The notes beneath the pieces were generated by a model that worked only from the letters and a program-made list of their open reading frames with translations, searched no databases and was not told the origin of the DNA. From assembly GCA_009760855.2 (NCBI GenBank), contig WPIO01000023.1, forward strand, positions 5,446,501-5,510,500: a stretch of 64,000 nucleotides of DNA, in the 5' to 3' direction. Source of the stretch: Cristatella mucedo (taxonomy: Eukaryota > Bryozoa > Phylactolaemata > Cristatellidae). The translations under genes and the position numbers were made by a program. Shown piece by piece: positions 23,827 to 37,124 of the stretch (its first letter is position 1; each line of letters begins with the position of its first letter).

Positions 23827-24439
23827 CGGCTCGTAGGCTCGCCGCCCGTTCGTGGCGGCAGCTGCCTGCTGTTCGGCAATCAGCGACCAGACGATGCGGA
23901 ACGATTAGCTAAACCGTCTCGAATCTCTGAGCCCTCGCTCGCCGCTGTCGGCCGCTGCTCTTTCAGCTTTCATAGACTGACGTTGAGTTCGTTGCATGCA
24001 CTTCGCTCTTCGGCTCCGTTCGCTCGCCCATACCTCGGGTGGTATTCGCTGTACGCGTTAAACAAGCGGCTGAGACATGCAGCGCCGGCCGCGAGAAGCC
24101 ACGCGGTCCTTTAAACGCCACCGGCCTCTACCGTCGGACGAGACCTAGGGCACCTATGTTGGTCACGTTGCAGAGGGCGCCCGACAACTCGATCATCTCT
24201 CGGGGACAATGCACGCCGCCCTTTTGCTTCCGGAGCCTCGCTGGAATGCTAACGTCGGATGTGAGGTGGATATTCTCCTTTGACTGACCCTTCGGCCGCT
24301 TGCCAGCGCCGTCGCGCCAGCAAATAAATCATCTCGTTGCCCCGGTTACGGTGCCGGCGGCCTTCCGCCGCCAGCTTCGCCTCCGCCGCCGCCGCTAGAG
24401 GGTGGCGCCAGCGCACTCGGGCGCCGAGCTACGTCGAGC
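23827..24439 (+). promoter_or_regulatory. CpG-rich region upstream of PTB-2
   Basis: GC-rich sequence between the trinucleotide array and the start codon of PTB-2. By position it should contain the promoter and 5' UTR; no core element is decisive. Confidence 0.3.
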
Positions 24440-25891
24440 ATGGGCGGGCGCGGGAAGACGGAGAGGAAAGTGAAGTTTCTCGGGGTGTTCATCACGTCCG
24501 AGTGCGACTCGGACGCCTACGCGCCGCTGGTGCAGTCAAACCTGGGCCGGTACGAGCAGCGGGCGCTTCGAGTTCGCGTCAAGGTCGGCGACACCGAAAT
24601 AGCGGTGAAGGAGAGAGGCCTCATACGATGGAAGACGGACCGCTTTCCCGTGCGTCTCCTTCGCTCGGCGCACACGTCGCTCGCCATTCCCGAGCTGACC
24701 TTCTTCGTCGTCCAGACGGACGACCGCCGCTTCAAGGTGCTCGCGTTCCTCTGCAAGAGCGCCGACGACGCGCGTCGGCTGGTCGAGGTAGCGCGGCTCT
24801 CGCGGCAGCTCGGCGACGCCGCCGTATGCGAACGGCTGCCCCGCCGCCTCGGCAGCGGCGACGACTACGATGACGACGGATTGCGAGCAAGGTCGGAGCT
24901 GGCCAGAGCGAGGTCAGAACAAGGCAGTTCGCTTTCATTCGCCACGAGCTGGGGCGGAGCGACGCTGGCGTCGACAGCTGCGGACTCTCGTCCGTGCCGC
25001 TATCGCTGGTCGGCTTCGGTGCCTGCCGCCGGTGCCTCGGAGACAGGCCGCTGGCAGCAGCAGCGGTGGCGCTCGGCTGCCTATGGACTGAACGACTCGC
25101 TGGCCTCGGAGGAGGCAGCGGCTGCTGCGGAGGACCGAGGCGGCGGCGGATGGCGCTACGTGGCGAGCGACGAAGCCGATGACCGAGACGACGGCGGCTA
25201 CGGCGACGACTTCGACGACGACGACAGCGATGACTGGAGCGGAAGCGACGCCCTCGCTTGCACCAGCAACAGCTGGCTACGTCCTCGCGGCGGCGGCCGC
25301 GTCGACTCGGCGGCGGCCAGCCACCAGAGCATCAGCTACAACTCAGCGACGGCGGCGACGCCGTCGTTCGGCTACTTGACCGCGCAGAGATCGACGCCGA
25401 ATGGTACCGGCGGAGGAACGACGGCGAGAACGCGCACCGCCGCTCGTAGCTCCTCGTGCTGGGCATCCGGCGACCGAGCGGCGGCGGGGGGACAGCCTCT
25501 AACGCTGTCGGCGACGGCGACGAGTCATCGCTGCCGCTCGGTGTCCGACCTCAGCTTCGAGCCCCTGGTGAGCGTGCCGCCAGCTTCGCTTCGACCGAGC
25601 GGCACCGGCACCCTGCGCATCGGAGGCGGCGCTGCAACTATGAGCGGCACCCTGCGAATCGCAGGCGGCTCGGCAACCATGAGCCGCCTGTCGGCATCCG
25701 TGGCGGGCGACGAACGAGCGGCGATCTCGCGAAGTGGCGTCGCCACCTTGCGACCAGCCAGAACGGGGCATGGAGGCGGCGGCGGATCTCGCTCGGCGGA
25801 TTCGTCTGGCGGCGATGCGACAGGACTGGAATACGGCGTGGCCAGGGTGCTCGTGGGTAAGCAAAGCGCCGCCTACTCCTCCACTCGCTAA
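24440..25891 (+). CDS. PTB/PID-domain protein, paralog of PTB-1 (PTB-2)
   Basis: An intronless 483-residue frame. Residues about 9-120 align without large gaps to PTB-1: RKVKFLGVFIT, RYEQRALRVRVKVGDTEIAV, FPVRLLRSAH, IPELTFFVVQTDDRRFKVLA and FLCKSADDARRLVEV, at roughly 40-50% identity by eye, so the two are paralogs. The tail is disordered: an acidic Asp/Gly run (about residues 246-272), HQSISYNSAT (about 294), CRSVSDLSFEP (about 364), two copies of a GTLRIxGGxATMS repeat (about 390-413) and a SAAYSSTR C-terminus echoing the AYSS of PTB-1. It is probably a cytoplasmic adaptor; the ligand is unknown. The ATG is chosen because the PTB fold follows almost at once. A frame overlapping the first part (24337-24873) is a shadow. 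Confidence 0.85.
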   Translation: MGGRGKTERKVKFLGVFITSECDSDAYAPLVQSNLGRYEQRALRVRVKVGDTEIAVKERGLIRWKTDRFPVRLLRSAHTSLAIPELTFFVVQTDDRRFKVLAFLCKSADDARRLVEVARLSRQLGDAAVCERLPRRLGSGDDYDDDGLRARSELARARSEQGSSLSFATSWGGATLASTAADSRPCRYRWSASVPAAGASETGRWQQQRWRSAAYGLNDSLASEEAAAAAEDRGGGGWRYVASDEADDRDDGGYGDDFDDDDSDDWSGSDALACTSNSWLRPRGGGRVDSAAASHQSISYNSATAATPSFGYLTAQRSTPNGTGGGTTARTRTAARSSSCWASGDRAAAGGQPLTLSATATSHRCRSVSDLSFEPLVSVPPASLRPSGTGTLRIGGGAATMSGTLRIAGGSATMSRLSASVAGDERAAISRSGVATLRPARTGHGGGGGSRSADSSGGDATGLEYGVARVLVGKQSAAYSSTR

Positions 25892-25932
25892 GCTCGGTTA
25901 CTCGCGAGCATTCATCCGCCTCCTCGTCGGCG

Positions 25933-27074
<1,142 letters not shown>

Positions 27075-27220
27075 TCATGTTTCGTAATTGACGTCGCCGC
27101 CGAAACGCGAGAGCATCTCGAACGCCGGTGGGTACCTGGCCAGCGCCGATATACTGATGAGTGGTGCTGTGCCGAGTTGGAGCGCTCCGAGCCGGTCGCT
27201 CGTGAGTTGTCTCCAAAATT
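27075..27220 (-). other. Possible terminal exon with one ankyrin-like repeat
   Basis: After a possible acceptor (GCCGGCCAG, just right of 27220), the minus strand reads FWRQLTSDRLGALQL, then GTAPLISISALARYPPAFEM and LSRFGGDVNYET, then stop. The spacing of TAPL, the central Ala and the closing GGDVN resembles a single ankyrin repeat with one extra residue. No upstream exon was found and the frame is short, so this is tentative. Confidence 0.25.
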
Positions 27221-28304
27221 CTGGCCGGCATCGCTCCGGCGATAGCCGCGACGAAGCGACTCCTCCGTTGTCTCGACCGACGCTGGCGACCGACGGACGC
27301 GCGGGCGCTCAGAGAGCACCACTCCTTGACAGCATTTCGCTGGCAACGACTGCGGCGACCTCTCTTCGAGCCACGGCGACCGTCCGCCGTTGACTCATCG
27401 AGCCACAGTACTGCTGCCACCCTCAGGCGGAAGCGCTGCACGTGCACTCGAGAGCGAAAACAAAACCGCTCGTTCGGCCGCGGGTGCTACTTCGCTCACA
27501 CGCGGCTGCTCTTTGACCGCACAGCTTTGACGACGTCAGCGCACCGAGCAACCACGCGGCTGCCGCGCCCGCCGCCATTGCCTCTGGCTGCTGTTGCGAA
27601 AAATAAACCGCACGAAATGAGTCCAAAGACGCGTCGTCGGGCTTTGCCGCGCCAAACAGCCGCCACGAGACAGCCGATCAAATGTGCACCCGCCGATTTT
27701 GCACCCGACGGTTGAGAGCTCTGGCCTCGTTCTCATTCGTTGCTCTCCCTAGCCTGGTGCCGCCTGCGGTGCAGACGCTTTCAACTTTCTACTTACCATT
27801 TTGGCTACAGAATTTTCCCGCAACTCCCCGTTCTTCCATCGACCGGTTGGGAGAATTTTGTTTGTCGAGAACACGTTGCGTGCAGTGGGCATTGTGAGCC
27901 ACAATCCGCTATCCTCGAATGCGTACGCGGGGCAACGCATCCCAGTAGGTTCGGCTAGGCAGAAGATGACACGCGGTCAACCTGGCGGCCACAAAAGCCA
28001 GAGCTAGAGGCTGGGCAGTGTAGCGCTCGATAAGTGTTTGAACTGGTGTTCGCGAGATTGAGGGAGATCGAGAGCAACCAAGAGAAGAGACTCCGAGAGA
28101 AAGAGGAAGAGGGAGAGAGTGTCCCTGAGAGGAGAGAGAGAGAGAGTGTGAGGCAAGACAAGTCGCAAGCAAGACATCCAGACGGGCAGCGAGGAAGCAG
28201 AGCGTGAGACAACTGATGTAAACAGACATCGAGGGAAATGGAGAGATTCAGAAAGAAATGAAAAGAAAAAACCAGACAAAAAAGAGACAGACAAATAAAG
28301 AAAG
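27221..28304. other. Spacer, no gene recognised
   Basis: GC-rich to about 27.75 kb, then mixed with GA-rich stretches (28080-28155). Nothing identifiable. Confidence 0.3.
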
Positions 28305-28395
28305 CTCATTCGCTTAGGCGGTGAGTTCGCTATACAAAACTCTCCTGAGTAACACCCACATGATCCTTGTGGAGTTACAGACGGAGATACATACA
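28305..28395 (+). mobile_element. L2 family-1 3' tail fragment
   Basis: GCGGTGAGTTCGCTATACAA, then AACTCTCCTGAGTAACACCC and GTGGAGTTACAGACGGAGAT, match the end of the family-1 LINE at about 4970-5055 almost base for base. Confidence 0.8.
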
Positions 28396-29099
28396 TCTCT
28401 CATGCTTGCACTTTATAACGAACTACTGTGTATGTATTCTTAAATGTATGTGTGTACTCACGTGTGTGGTGTGCAAGCGTGAAGCATGTTCTGTTTGTGA
28501 AGTTGGTCAAGGATCGCAAGCGGGAACCGTGTGGCGCACGATAGTATAATGCGACTTTGGGCATGTAGAGTGGAGAAAATCTGTCTGGAAGGTCAAAAAA
28601 CACCGGCGACCTGAGGGCACCTACCGACGATGTCCTAAAGCTACAGTTGGGCAAGATTAATGAAGTCTCTTCAAGTCGATTCGGCGGCATTTCGGGGGCG
28701 TTCCCACGCCACCGGTGCACAGTGCAATCGCAACGCAAGCACGAAGCCTTTTCGGCAGCAGTTTATGCATGCAGGGAGGCATAGGTGACCCTCGCAGACC
28801 GGAGTGCACCAGTATTTTTCGCCGAGGAGAGAACGAACCTTGACCTTACCGCGGGCTTACCGCCAGAAGTAGTCCAACGGCGCGGTTCCGACGACGATCC
28901 CATCTCACCGCCTTTCCGGCTCTGGCTCTGGCTAGTCTGGGATGCGCTCAGTCGCCGCCGTTCGTGTAGCGACCTTGACCTTCCGGAAGGCAAGCTTGCA
29001 CTTGCGCTTGCTGCAGCGTGCGGCACGGCGGATGCCGAAATTGGAAACGCACCGCGCCGCCGCGCGCATGAAAAGCGCGGCGGCGCGACCAGAGCTTGC
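28396..29099. other. Spacer, no gene recognised
   Basis: Open frames at 28763-29281 on both strands overlap the Gypsy RT fragment but show no other domain. Confidence 0.3.
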
Positions 29100-29238
29100 C
29101 AGATCGCGCCAAGTCTAGCTTTGAAAATAAGGTCCAGCCATTTAATTTCTCCTGTAAGTCGTCTTTCGAAGGCATTGGATAAGAGTGAATTATTAGCTGA
29201 GTGCTCCGTGTTGCTTTGTAGTCCCCGCCGAGGCGGAT
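29100..29238 (-). mobile_element. Ty3/Gypsy reverse transcriptase fragment
   Basis: One minus-strand frame reads IRLGGDYKATRSTQLIIHSY, then PMPSKDDLQEKLNGWTLFSK and LDL. This is the conserved early RT region of Ty3/Gypsy elements (GDYK ... YPxPxxDDL ... FSKLDL). Only about 45 codons are recognisable; sequence downstream diverges. Confidence 0.75.
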
Positions 29239-30445
<1,207 letters not shown>

Positions 30446-31200
30446 TAGCTGGGCATGTCGAAGGGAACCAACACTTAGTAGAGAACAGAGAGGCGTAGCA
30501 AGGGATGGGGAGGGACAAATGTCCCCGTGTGCGCCTATGCCCAGGGAGCGCCAAAAGCAAACTGGATTATACATGATTTTTTTGAACTTTGTATGTAATG
30601 ATATAACTCTTGATTTCAAGCAAGCCTTCGTTTCAATGGACTCGATTAGTAATGGCTGAGCTACTCAAGCATATTTACAGACTTAGACCAAGCTATAGTT
30701 TGATGTGTGGCTCTTTTGAGATGTTAGTGGTTCATGAGTCAATAGTATTTGTTGCGTTGCTATTCCTCCTACGGCCAGTTAATGGCTTAAAGTGATTAGT
30801 GGGCCAGCAGAGATTGTGACAATGCCGTTTGTTTATAGGCTGTTTGCGATATATGGCAGTGATATTTAAGTAATGGGCGGCAAAGACCCGGGAGTAACGT
30901 CGGGCGGAACGGTGGTGTACTAGCCCGCTTCGCCGTCGGTATGAATAAGACTCTTTGAGCCGGCTTCGATGTGCTTCGTCGCACACTTAACGTTAGGGAG
31001 AATGTCAAAATACACGACGCTCTAGTGGCACACATACGACGATGCGGACACACCGATGTGGCTGTAACCACCATGTATTCGGCTGGTGCTCGCGGCGCAC
31101 TAAGCACACGGCGTTCATCCCTCCGTCCGCGCTCGAGCTGGCCTCCCCGTCCACTAGCCCCATCCTGCCTGCCCCAGGCGGACTGCGTTTCGCTAAGGTC

Positions 31201-31378
31201 GGTGAGCTGTGATGGCACGCTAAGTAAGGCGGTTGCTTTCACGACCTCGGTCCCGAGGTCGCAGGTTCGATTCCTGCGGTGGGCGATTCTTTATCGCCAC
31301 AGCAAGCGGTGGTGATAGCCATAAAGGCTCTTCTGTCGCTATACAAAAAGAGGCTGTTTAATCAGCTAAGATTTATTA
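31201..31378 (+). mobile_element. SINE family A, copy A2, inside hAT copy B
   Basis: Starts GGTGAGCTGTGATGG and carries the B box GGTTCGATTCC, the CCAC..GTGG hairpin and the GTAAAGGCTCTTCTGTCGC body. It interrupts the GCCAAGGGCGA-like sequence that is continuous in hAT copy A, and TAAGG is found on both sides. It therefore inserted after the two hAT copies had separated. Confidence 0.9.
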
Positions 31379-31420
31379 TTATTTATTTAAGGGCGAGCCC
31401 GACGTGCTACGCCGCGTCGA

Positions 31421-32441
31421 GTGCGAGCCAGCGTGCCGTGGCTGAGCACAGACACACCAGTAGAGAGCACAAGCTATGGCTTACTTAACTGGCTGTGCTA
31501 CGATAACACAGCGGACATGTCTGGTCACTTTTCAGGTGCCCACAAGAGAATATTGTCCAGAAATGAGAAGGCAATTTTTGTAAACTGCGATAACCACAGC
31601 TTGAGCGTGGCAGGAGTTCATGCTGCAAGTCAAGATTCCGTTGCCATTGCAATTTCGGACAGTAGACAGCAGACCTAATTATTATTTTCAAGATCGACTC
31701 TGAGGTGGGAAGAGCTGAAGGATGTCTTAACCATAACTGTCAAACGTGAGTCTGCAACAAGGTCGAATGCAAGAATGGAGGCCATACAAGCTATTAATGG
31801 TGAACTGAACAGTATTGCAGATCTTTTGGAGAAACTTGAGATTGAGGAGTTGTTGTCAAGACTTTGAGAAGACCAGTGCCAAGAATTACTAATGGATGCC
31901 AAAACAAGATGTGAATTGTGTGGGTAATTGAAGTTGAACGAAGAATCTGCCGGCGGACATATTTGCCTGGAAACTCCCTCAAGATGCTGGTCTCACGACG
32001 GAGGAGGATATTTCAAGAATCATGAAGGACAGCATGGACTCTGTCTGACAAGAAATTACAAGCAGGTTTCCCGGCTCACAGATCTTGATGCCAAATTTGG
32101 TTTCTTGATTGAAGTTGAGAGGCTTGTGGAGACACTTGACCAGATCAAAATCCGCCAGAAATTTCTAGATCTTGGAGGCTTCCATTTTTCAGAAGTTGAT
32201 GGGAAAGAGCAGTACACCGTAATACGTGACTGTAAAATGCTCCTTGCCACACGCCAAGTCTCAACACTAAAGGTGCCACTAGAACTTATGTATTTCATTG
32301 TCAGTTACGGAGAATACGTGTTTCCTTATTTGAGAGTTGCCTTGTAAGTTCTTCTCACCATAGCTGTAGCAGTTGCATGTTGTGAACGTTCCTTTAGTAA
32401 ACTGACAATAATCTTGTCTTATCTGAGAGCATCAATGCGGT
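31421..32441 (+). pseudogene. hAT (DUF4371-type) transposase remnant, copy B
   Basis: Holds the same fragments as in copy A, with identical translations: the CYDNTADMSG segment, the 139-residue open stretch (31928-32347) and the C-terminal CCERSFSKLTIILSYLRASM segment. The same stops occur at the same places. Confidence 0.75.
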
Positions 32442-32758
32442 AAAATTGACTTCCTGATTCTGTCTTGTTACGCGTAGAGAAAGAAACTCATGGAAAAGAT
32501 TGAATTTCAAACTGCAACAGACCAGTTAGCCACGTTCAAGGTGAGAACAAGTTTCCTAATTTAAAGCTGTAATAGCTGCCTCGTACCTGTACAGTTAATG
32601 CAATGTTCGCGATTCGATGCACGCTAGCGTGTGTTTCTTGCATTTCTTCCGCAGTGGAGCTTTTTTTGCAGCAACCTTTGACTAGGGAAGGGGGGCTGGC
32701 GCCATGTGTTTATTTTTCCGCCGGCGCCGAAGGGTCTCACTGCACCTCTTGTAGAGCA

Positions 32759-33620
32759 GTCTACTAGATGGCCGCAGAGAGTGCGCTCAGCAACAGCTAA
32801 CTCTCCGGAGCGTAAAGTATATCCCTCTGGTTTTTTCATCTTTTGCTACTGTGACTATAACTTGAATTAGGCTACGTTTACCCCCTAAACAACAGATATC
32901 TTCGGGCAGGACTAGGCCCAAAATCTTATAATTCAGAAACCACTAAAAAATCTCAAACACCAATGTAACGCTTTGACGTGTTCCTCAAAAGAAAAGGTGG
33001 CGTGCTACATAAGCCAGATACGTTCGCCGAAATATTACTCGCGTTTCCTCATTTATAATGGCTACCAACCGTATATGCGATACTCTGTATGGTAGGGCGG
33101 CATGCCGAAGTCGACTAATTTTCTGTCAGTGGCTCTCTAGGCCCTGGGCATGATTCGGTTGCGCTCGAGGCAGTTTTCACCGGTCGGCAGTTTAGGGGCG
33201 CAGCTCTGGATGCTCTGCTGAGAGATGCTGCACGCCATGACAGGCGGTAGACGCCGGAAACCCTCTGTGGGGGGCGGACAGACTTCTCCAAGTACGGAGA
33301 TGGAATTTCTCTTTTAAGTTAAGGGCAATATTTGTTGCTGCTGGGTTCTGCCTTTGTCAGCATACCTTCGTGCATTAGAGCTACAAGCTCCTACAAGTCG
33401 CTGGCTACAATTTCGCGACTCAGTAAGGGCTTCACCCCTACTCGCCGGGTGTCGGCTGGGAGTAGCATCATTTCTTTGCGACTTAGTTTCTTCAGTGCGT
33501 AGACGTCGCCACAACTCGTTTAAAATAGTAACACTGAGCCAAAGTGGTTCCGACGGATACCGAGCAAGCTCACACTTCCGTAAGTAATTACCATACAACA
33601 TATAAATATATGAATATACA
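32759..33620. other. Spacer, no gene recognised
   Basis: Mixed-composition sequence with no supported feature. Confidence 0.35.
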
Positions 33621-33626
33621 GCATAC

Positions 33627-33639
33627 ACACACACGCACA

Positions 33640-33731
<92 letters not shown>

Positions 33732-33766
33732 GATAGATAGATAGATATAGATATATATCTATAACA
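33627..33766. repeat. (CACG)n/(CA)n/(TA)n/(GATA)n compound microsatellite
   Basis: ACGC-rich repeats (about 33634-33682), then CA (33683-33718), then TA and GATA-like repeats to about 33766. Confidence 0.93.
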
Positions 33767-33906
33767 GTTAAATGACATACACAAAAATACGAATGAATAT
33801 ATCGCATGTCACTCTCCGGTAATGCTAGCCAGCCTTAAGTGTGCCGGTTCGAATCGGTTGCACTCTCCAGCGCTCAACTGAGAGATCCGGTTTAGCGTAT
33901 AGAGAC

Positions 33907-34031
33907 ATGTTGAAGACGAGGCTCAACTGGAGGTTGCGCTTCTCGAAAAAGAAAATCGGTGTCATCGAGGCGCTGGCTTGCCTCGTTTTCGTGGCAGCAA
34001 CCAGTGCGAGCGGTGAACAGGAGCCACTCAA
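33907..34031 (+). CDS. Putative first coding exon with signal peptide
   Basis: The ATG at 33907 opens MLKTRLNWRLRFSKKK, then a hydrophobic stretch IGVIEALACLVFVAATSAS, then a polar GEQEPL. This is the classic n-, h- and c-region of a signal peptide, with likely cleavage after the SAS; a signal anchor is also possible. It ends at a strong donor (CTCAA|GTGAGTCGC), leaving the frame two bases into a codon. Later exons are not recognised, so the protein would be secreted or membrane-bound but is otherwise unknown. The frame is also open upstream to 33841. This is a single short exon without homology, so confidence is moderate. Confidence 0.4.
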
Positions 34032-34840
34032 GTGAGTCGCGTATGCGGCGTTATTTTAAAAGTTAAAAGTTTTTGTTAAAAGTTATTGTTACCGCTATCA
34101 GCTCACTCTCAGCTAGTTCACTCTCTAGTGAGTCGCATATGCGGCGCCGCGACCGGAAGCTGCGCGTTCTCTAACGCGCATGACGCGCCACTAACGTGGC
34201 TGGGAATAGGGTAAATAATTTGAACTGCCTCAATTTCTGGCGAGGTTGCTCCGACCCTGCGGTCTGGTGGCGGAATTATTGGAGACATTCACCTCGCCGT
34301 CCCACGTTGAGTGTGCCCTAGAGCGACGGGCAGTGCGAAGGTCGCCGACAAGGATCGCTCATCTGCCACGTTTAATGTCTCCACTGACCGCAGTTAAATC
34401 TTTATCGCCCGCAGATATCCGAATCGTCGGCCCCGCGGTCCACACCGCGTGAAATGCGGTGACGATGCGTTGCAGCCGCCGGCAGCATTCCAGGCTCGCG
34501 TAGTTCTCGGTCCGGCGCCCCGGCCCCGCGCAGGAGCACCACACAAGCCTCGAAGTCTAACCGAGCTATACATGACCTTATAATGGCCGCGCTAGATTGA
34601 ATCCTGCGCGGCGGCGAGTGCCGGGCCTCATAGCACTCAGAGAGCTCGGTTGCTCCCACACTCGCCGCCGCTCGCTACGAGTGCGGGCGTCCCGTCTGCG
34701 CACATGCAGGTGTGCTTGAGTGCGGGCGTCGTGTCTGAGCACGTGCGGGTATCCTCGTTACGTCTACTAACCAGGCGGAAGCTTAGTTTCGCAGATGCAG
34801 TGAGGCGTTTTCCTTTAACGGGCTAACTGGGCCAAGCAAG
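34032..34840. other. Spacer with a duplicated 19-bp motif
   Basis: GTGAGTCGC(G/A)TATGCGGCG occurs at 34032-34050 and 34128-34146. No gene recognised beyond the putative exon. Confidence 0.35.
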
Positions 34841-34984
34841 TCGTCAGTAATGAAAATTCATGCGGCGGTCGACACGCATTTATTGGCAGCTACGTTATGT
34901 TATGAGCCGGACCGCAGCCCTGAGCGTGGCCTCTTCCGATTAGTCACGCTGTTGTGGCTCCGCCCCGGCAGTTTTGCTATCGTG
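34841..34984 (-). repeat. 3' LTR of the Gypsy element
   Basis: Aligns with 39200-39351: shared landmarks are CG(C/T)(A/G)TTTATTGG, the block around GAGCGTGGCCTCT(T/C)CCGATT, and CACGCTGTTGTGGCTCCGCC. Its outer base pairs have decayed from TG..CA. Confidence 0.8.
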
Positions 34985-34995
34985 CCTTTCTTCCA
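34985..34995 (-). other. Polypurine tract
   Basis: On the minus strand GGAAGAAAGG directly precedes the 3' LTR, which is the expected position of the plus-strand primer in an LTR element. Confidence 0.65.
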
Positions 34996-35387
34996 AATAG
35001 GAACAGTCTCGTTTTCAAAGATCTAGCCTTCGGACCGGCTTTACGGTCATGGCAGTACTTGTTGTCATGTGCTCTTGAGAGGTGTGCGCCTCATTGGCAA
35101 TACTTTGAGAATGATCGTACACTTCCGTTGTAGGGGTTGGCAGATTTAGGAAAGCGCCTGATCGACCGATGCGTCGTTAGTGGCCTGTAAATCGGCGTCG
35201 ATCGGTCGGAGATGCCGTCTGTTCCGTCGAAGTGTGCTGCCGTTGTCAGTCTGCACGACAAACGACAGAGGTTTAGCCGCTTAATCCGTCGCCATTGCAC
35301 TGGCGGTCCAGCTGTTTTTGCCATCAGCCCGAACTAATACCCGTTGGCTGAGTTTGAGGGGTGGAAGTTGGCGAGCGGATTGATGAC

Positions 35388-35546
35388 GATATAATTCAAA
35401 ATATATAATTCATTTTGTATAGAGCCCCAAGAGAACTTAATCTCTATTCAGGCGCTTCACATATGCCTCCGGGCTCGAGCCCACGACCTCAGCAAGACCT
35501 TGGTCTGGGGCGAGCACCTTAACCGCTGGACTAAACCAGCTAGTGG
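35388..35546 (-). mobile_element. SINE family B copy inside the Gypsy element
   Basis: The reverse complement reads AGCTGGTTTAGTCCAGCGGT.TAAGGTGCTCGCCCC, then GAGGTCGTGGGCTCGAGCCC (B box), then the L2-like tail AATAGAGATTAAGTTCTCTT.GGGGCTCTATACAAAATG. Confidence 0.85.
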
Positions 35547-35659
35547 TAGTGCTGCTGTTGCTCTTTTGCACGGTCTTCGTTGAGTTGCACAGTTTCCTTT
35601 GCCGGCCATTGCGGTTCGACGTGCCGAGGGAGCGCAGGCAACGTTGTCCTAATCTGTCC

Positions 35660-36330
35660 AATTATCAGTTTCGCTAGGCTGAAGCCTGTCATGGTGCAAG
35701 GCATCGACCTCCGAATTATTAAAGCGAAGCACTGCTCAGGCTACATCACAATAGATGCGTTTGTTTGCACAGCTCTTTCCACTTCTCCGTTCGCTTATGG
35801 AAAGTGTGGGCTGGCCGTGACGTGCTTGAACCCGTATCGTCTCGCGAAATCATCAAATTCGTGAGATGGGAATTGTGGACCCTTGTCAGACTGCAATGAG
35901 TCTGATTTGCCCCAGCGAGAAAATATAGCTTGCAGCTCGGCCACCCTTTCTTTTGTCTTGCTTTTGATAATGGAGTGATTTCCATATGCCGGGAGTAAAA
36001 GTCGACTACAATCAGGTGTTGTCGTCCCTTGTGTTCGAAGAGATCGGCCGCAACTTGCTGCCAAGGAACACTGGGAAACGCTGTTGGGATGAGTGGCTCG
36101 CGCGGCTGTCTCATCTGGTTGTTTTGACAGAAGCTGCAAGAATCGACAAATAACTTGTGGCCAATGCCTAGCCAGTATAAACACGACCTTGCTCGGTTCC
36201 TACATATGGTCACAACTCGGTGGCCGTCGTGGATCAGCTGCAACAGAAAGCGGGCAGGCTTTGAGGATATATATATATATTTATATATATATATCGTCGC
36301 ATATTAATAAACTATTTAAAAAAAGATAGC
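35660..36330 (-). pseudogene. Gypsy integrase region
   Basis: Frames at 35746-36243 show the zinc-binding end (DSCSFCQNNQMRQPREPLIP) and the integrase core start (PWQQVAADLFEHKGRQHLIV, then VDFYSRHMEI). A second frame continues with SDKGPQFPSHEFDDFARRYG and FKHVTASPHFP, the usual SDNGPQF..F...YGF.H.TSSP.. region. The frameshift between them makes it non-functional. Confidence 0.85.
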
Positions 36331-36394
36331 TACTTATGGTGAAGTAATTTCGCAAGGCTTTTGGTACCCCGCCCACGTATACTTAATGACAGCC

Positions 36395-36862
36395 TGTAGC
36401 TCGTCAGGCCAAGCATCGTACCACCCGCTTTTCGTAATCCAACAGTCTACAAGTACCTCGTCCTAACCTTAAATCCTTTGGAGACCGTGCATTTAGTTCG
36501 TATGCTCCCAAAGCCTGGAACTCCCTTCCGACCTGCGTCAGAACATCCCCTGATCTGACCACATTCAAAAGGAACTTAAAAACACCTATTTAGGACAGCA
36601 TTTAGTGGGTCCATGTGATTCGTCCTTCACGTGCTTATGCGTGCTGACACTCTGCATGCTGCCACTAACAACATTTGCATGCTGACCCTGTGCATGTCAC
36701 CCCTAACCATGTTATTCATTTTGTTTGTTTTTCAAGCATGATTTTACTTACCATTCAATTGCATTTCCCTTTGCAGCAAATGTAAGGCGCCTAGAAAGAG
36801 ATTGAGTTCTCTGAGGGCGCTTTATCAAGTACATTATTATTATTAGTAGTACTAGTAGTAGC
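36395..36862 (+). mobile_element. L2 family-2 LINE fragment inside the Gypsy element
   Basis: Starts within the C-terminal RT sequence ([19 protein letters not shown]-like frame) and runs through AGAAAGAGATTGAGTTCTCT.AGGGCGCTTTATC to an (ATT)n end. It lies in the opposite orientation to the host element and separates the RNase H side from integrase. Confidence 0.85.
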
Positions 36863-37124
36863 TCATGTCGTCAGCGGTAGCCTGATTTACTTCACTCAAG
36901 CGATCTGCTGAAAGCAATTTAGCAATGAAAGTGTGTATATAGAGCTGAACGGCTTCGGCAAGGTTCTATTCCTCGCTCCTACGCAATGACACGCTCTTGA
37001 CAGCGTACCGTCAGGTACCTCCGGGGTCTTCCCACCATGCACTTGGCGAGGATTAAAACGCATCGATAGGCGTTGGGATCTAATCGGAACCGGAGGTCAA
37101 GGTCCTTAGTCATCGGTCACGGAA

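Larger units (their letters stand above)
30478..32758 (+). mobile_element. hAT transposon copy B
   Basis: Starts GAGAGGCGTAGCAAGGG at 30488 and ends CACTGCACCTCTT at 32750, the same ends as copy A. The flanks GTAGAGAACA (30478-30487) and GTAGAGCA (32751-32758) look like an 8-bp target duplication with a later 2-bp insertion. Compared with copy A it has about 0.3 kb of extra sequence (roughly 30710-31020) and a SINE at 31201-31378. The flanking parts match copy A only imperfectly, but the core (about 31394-32527) looks identical to 9986-11119. Like copy A it is defective. Confidence 0.82.
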
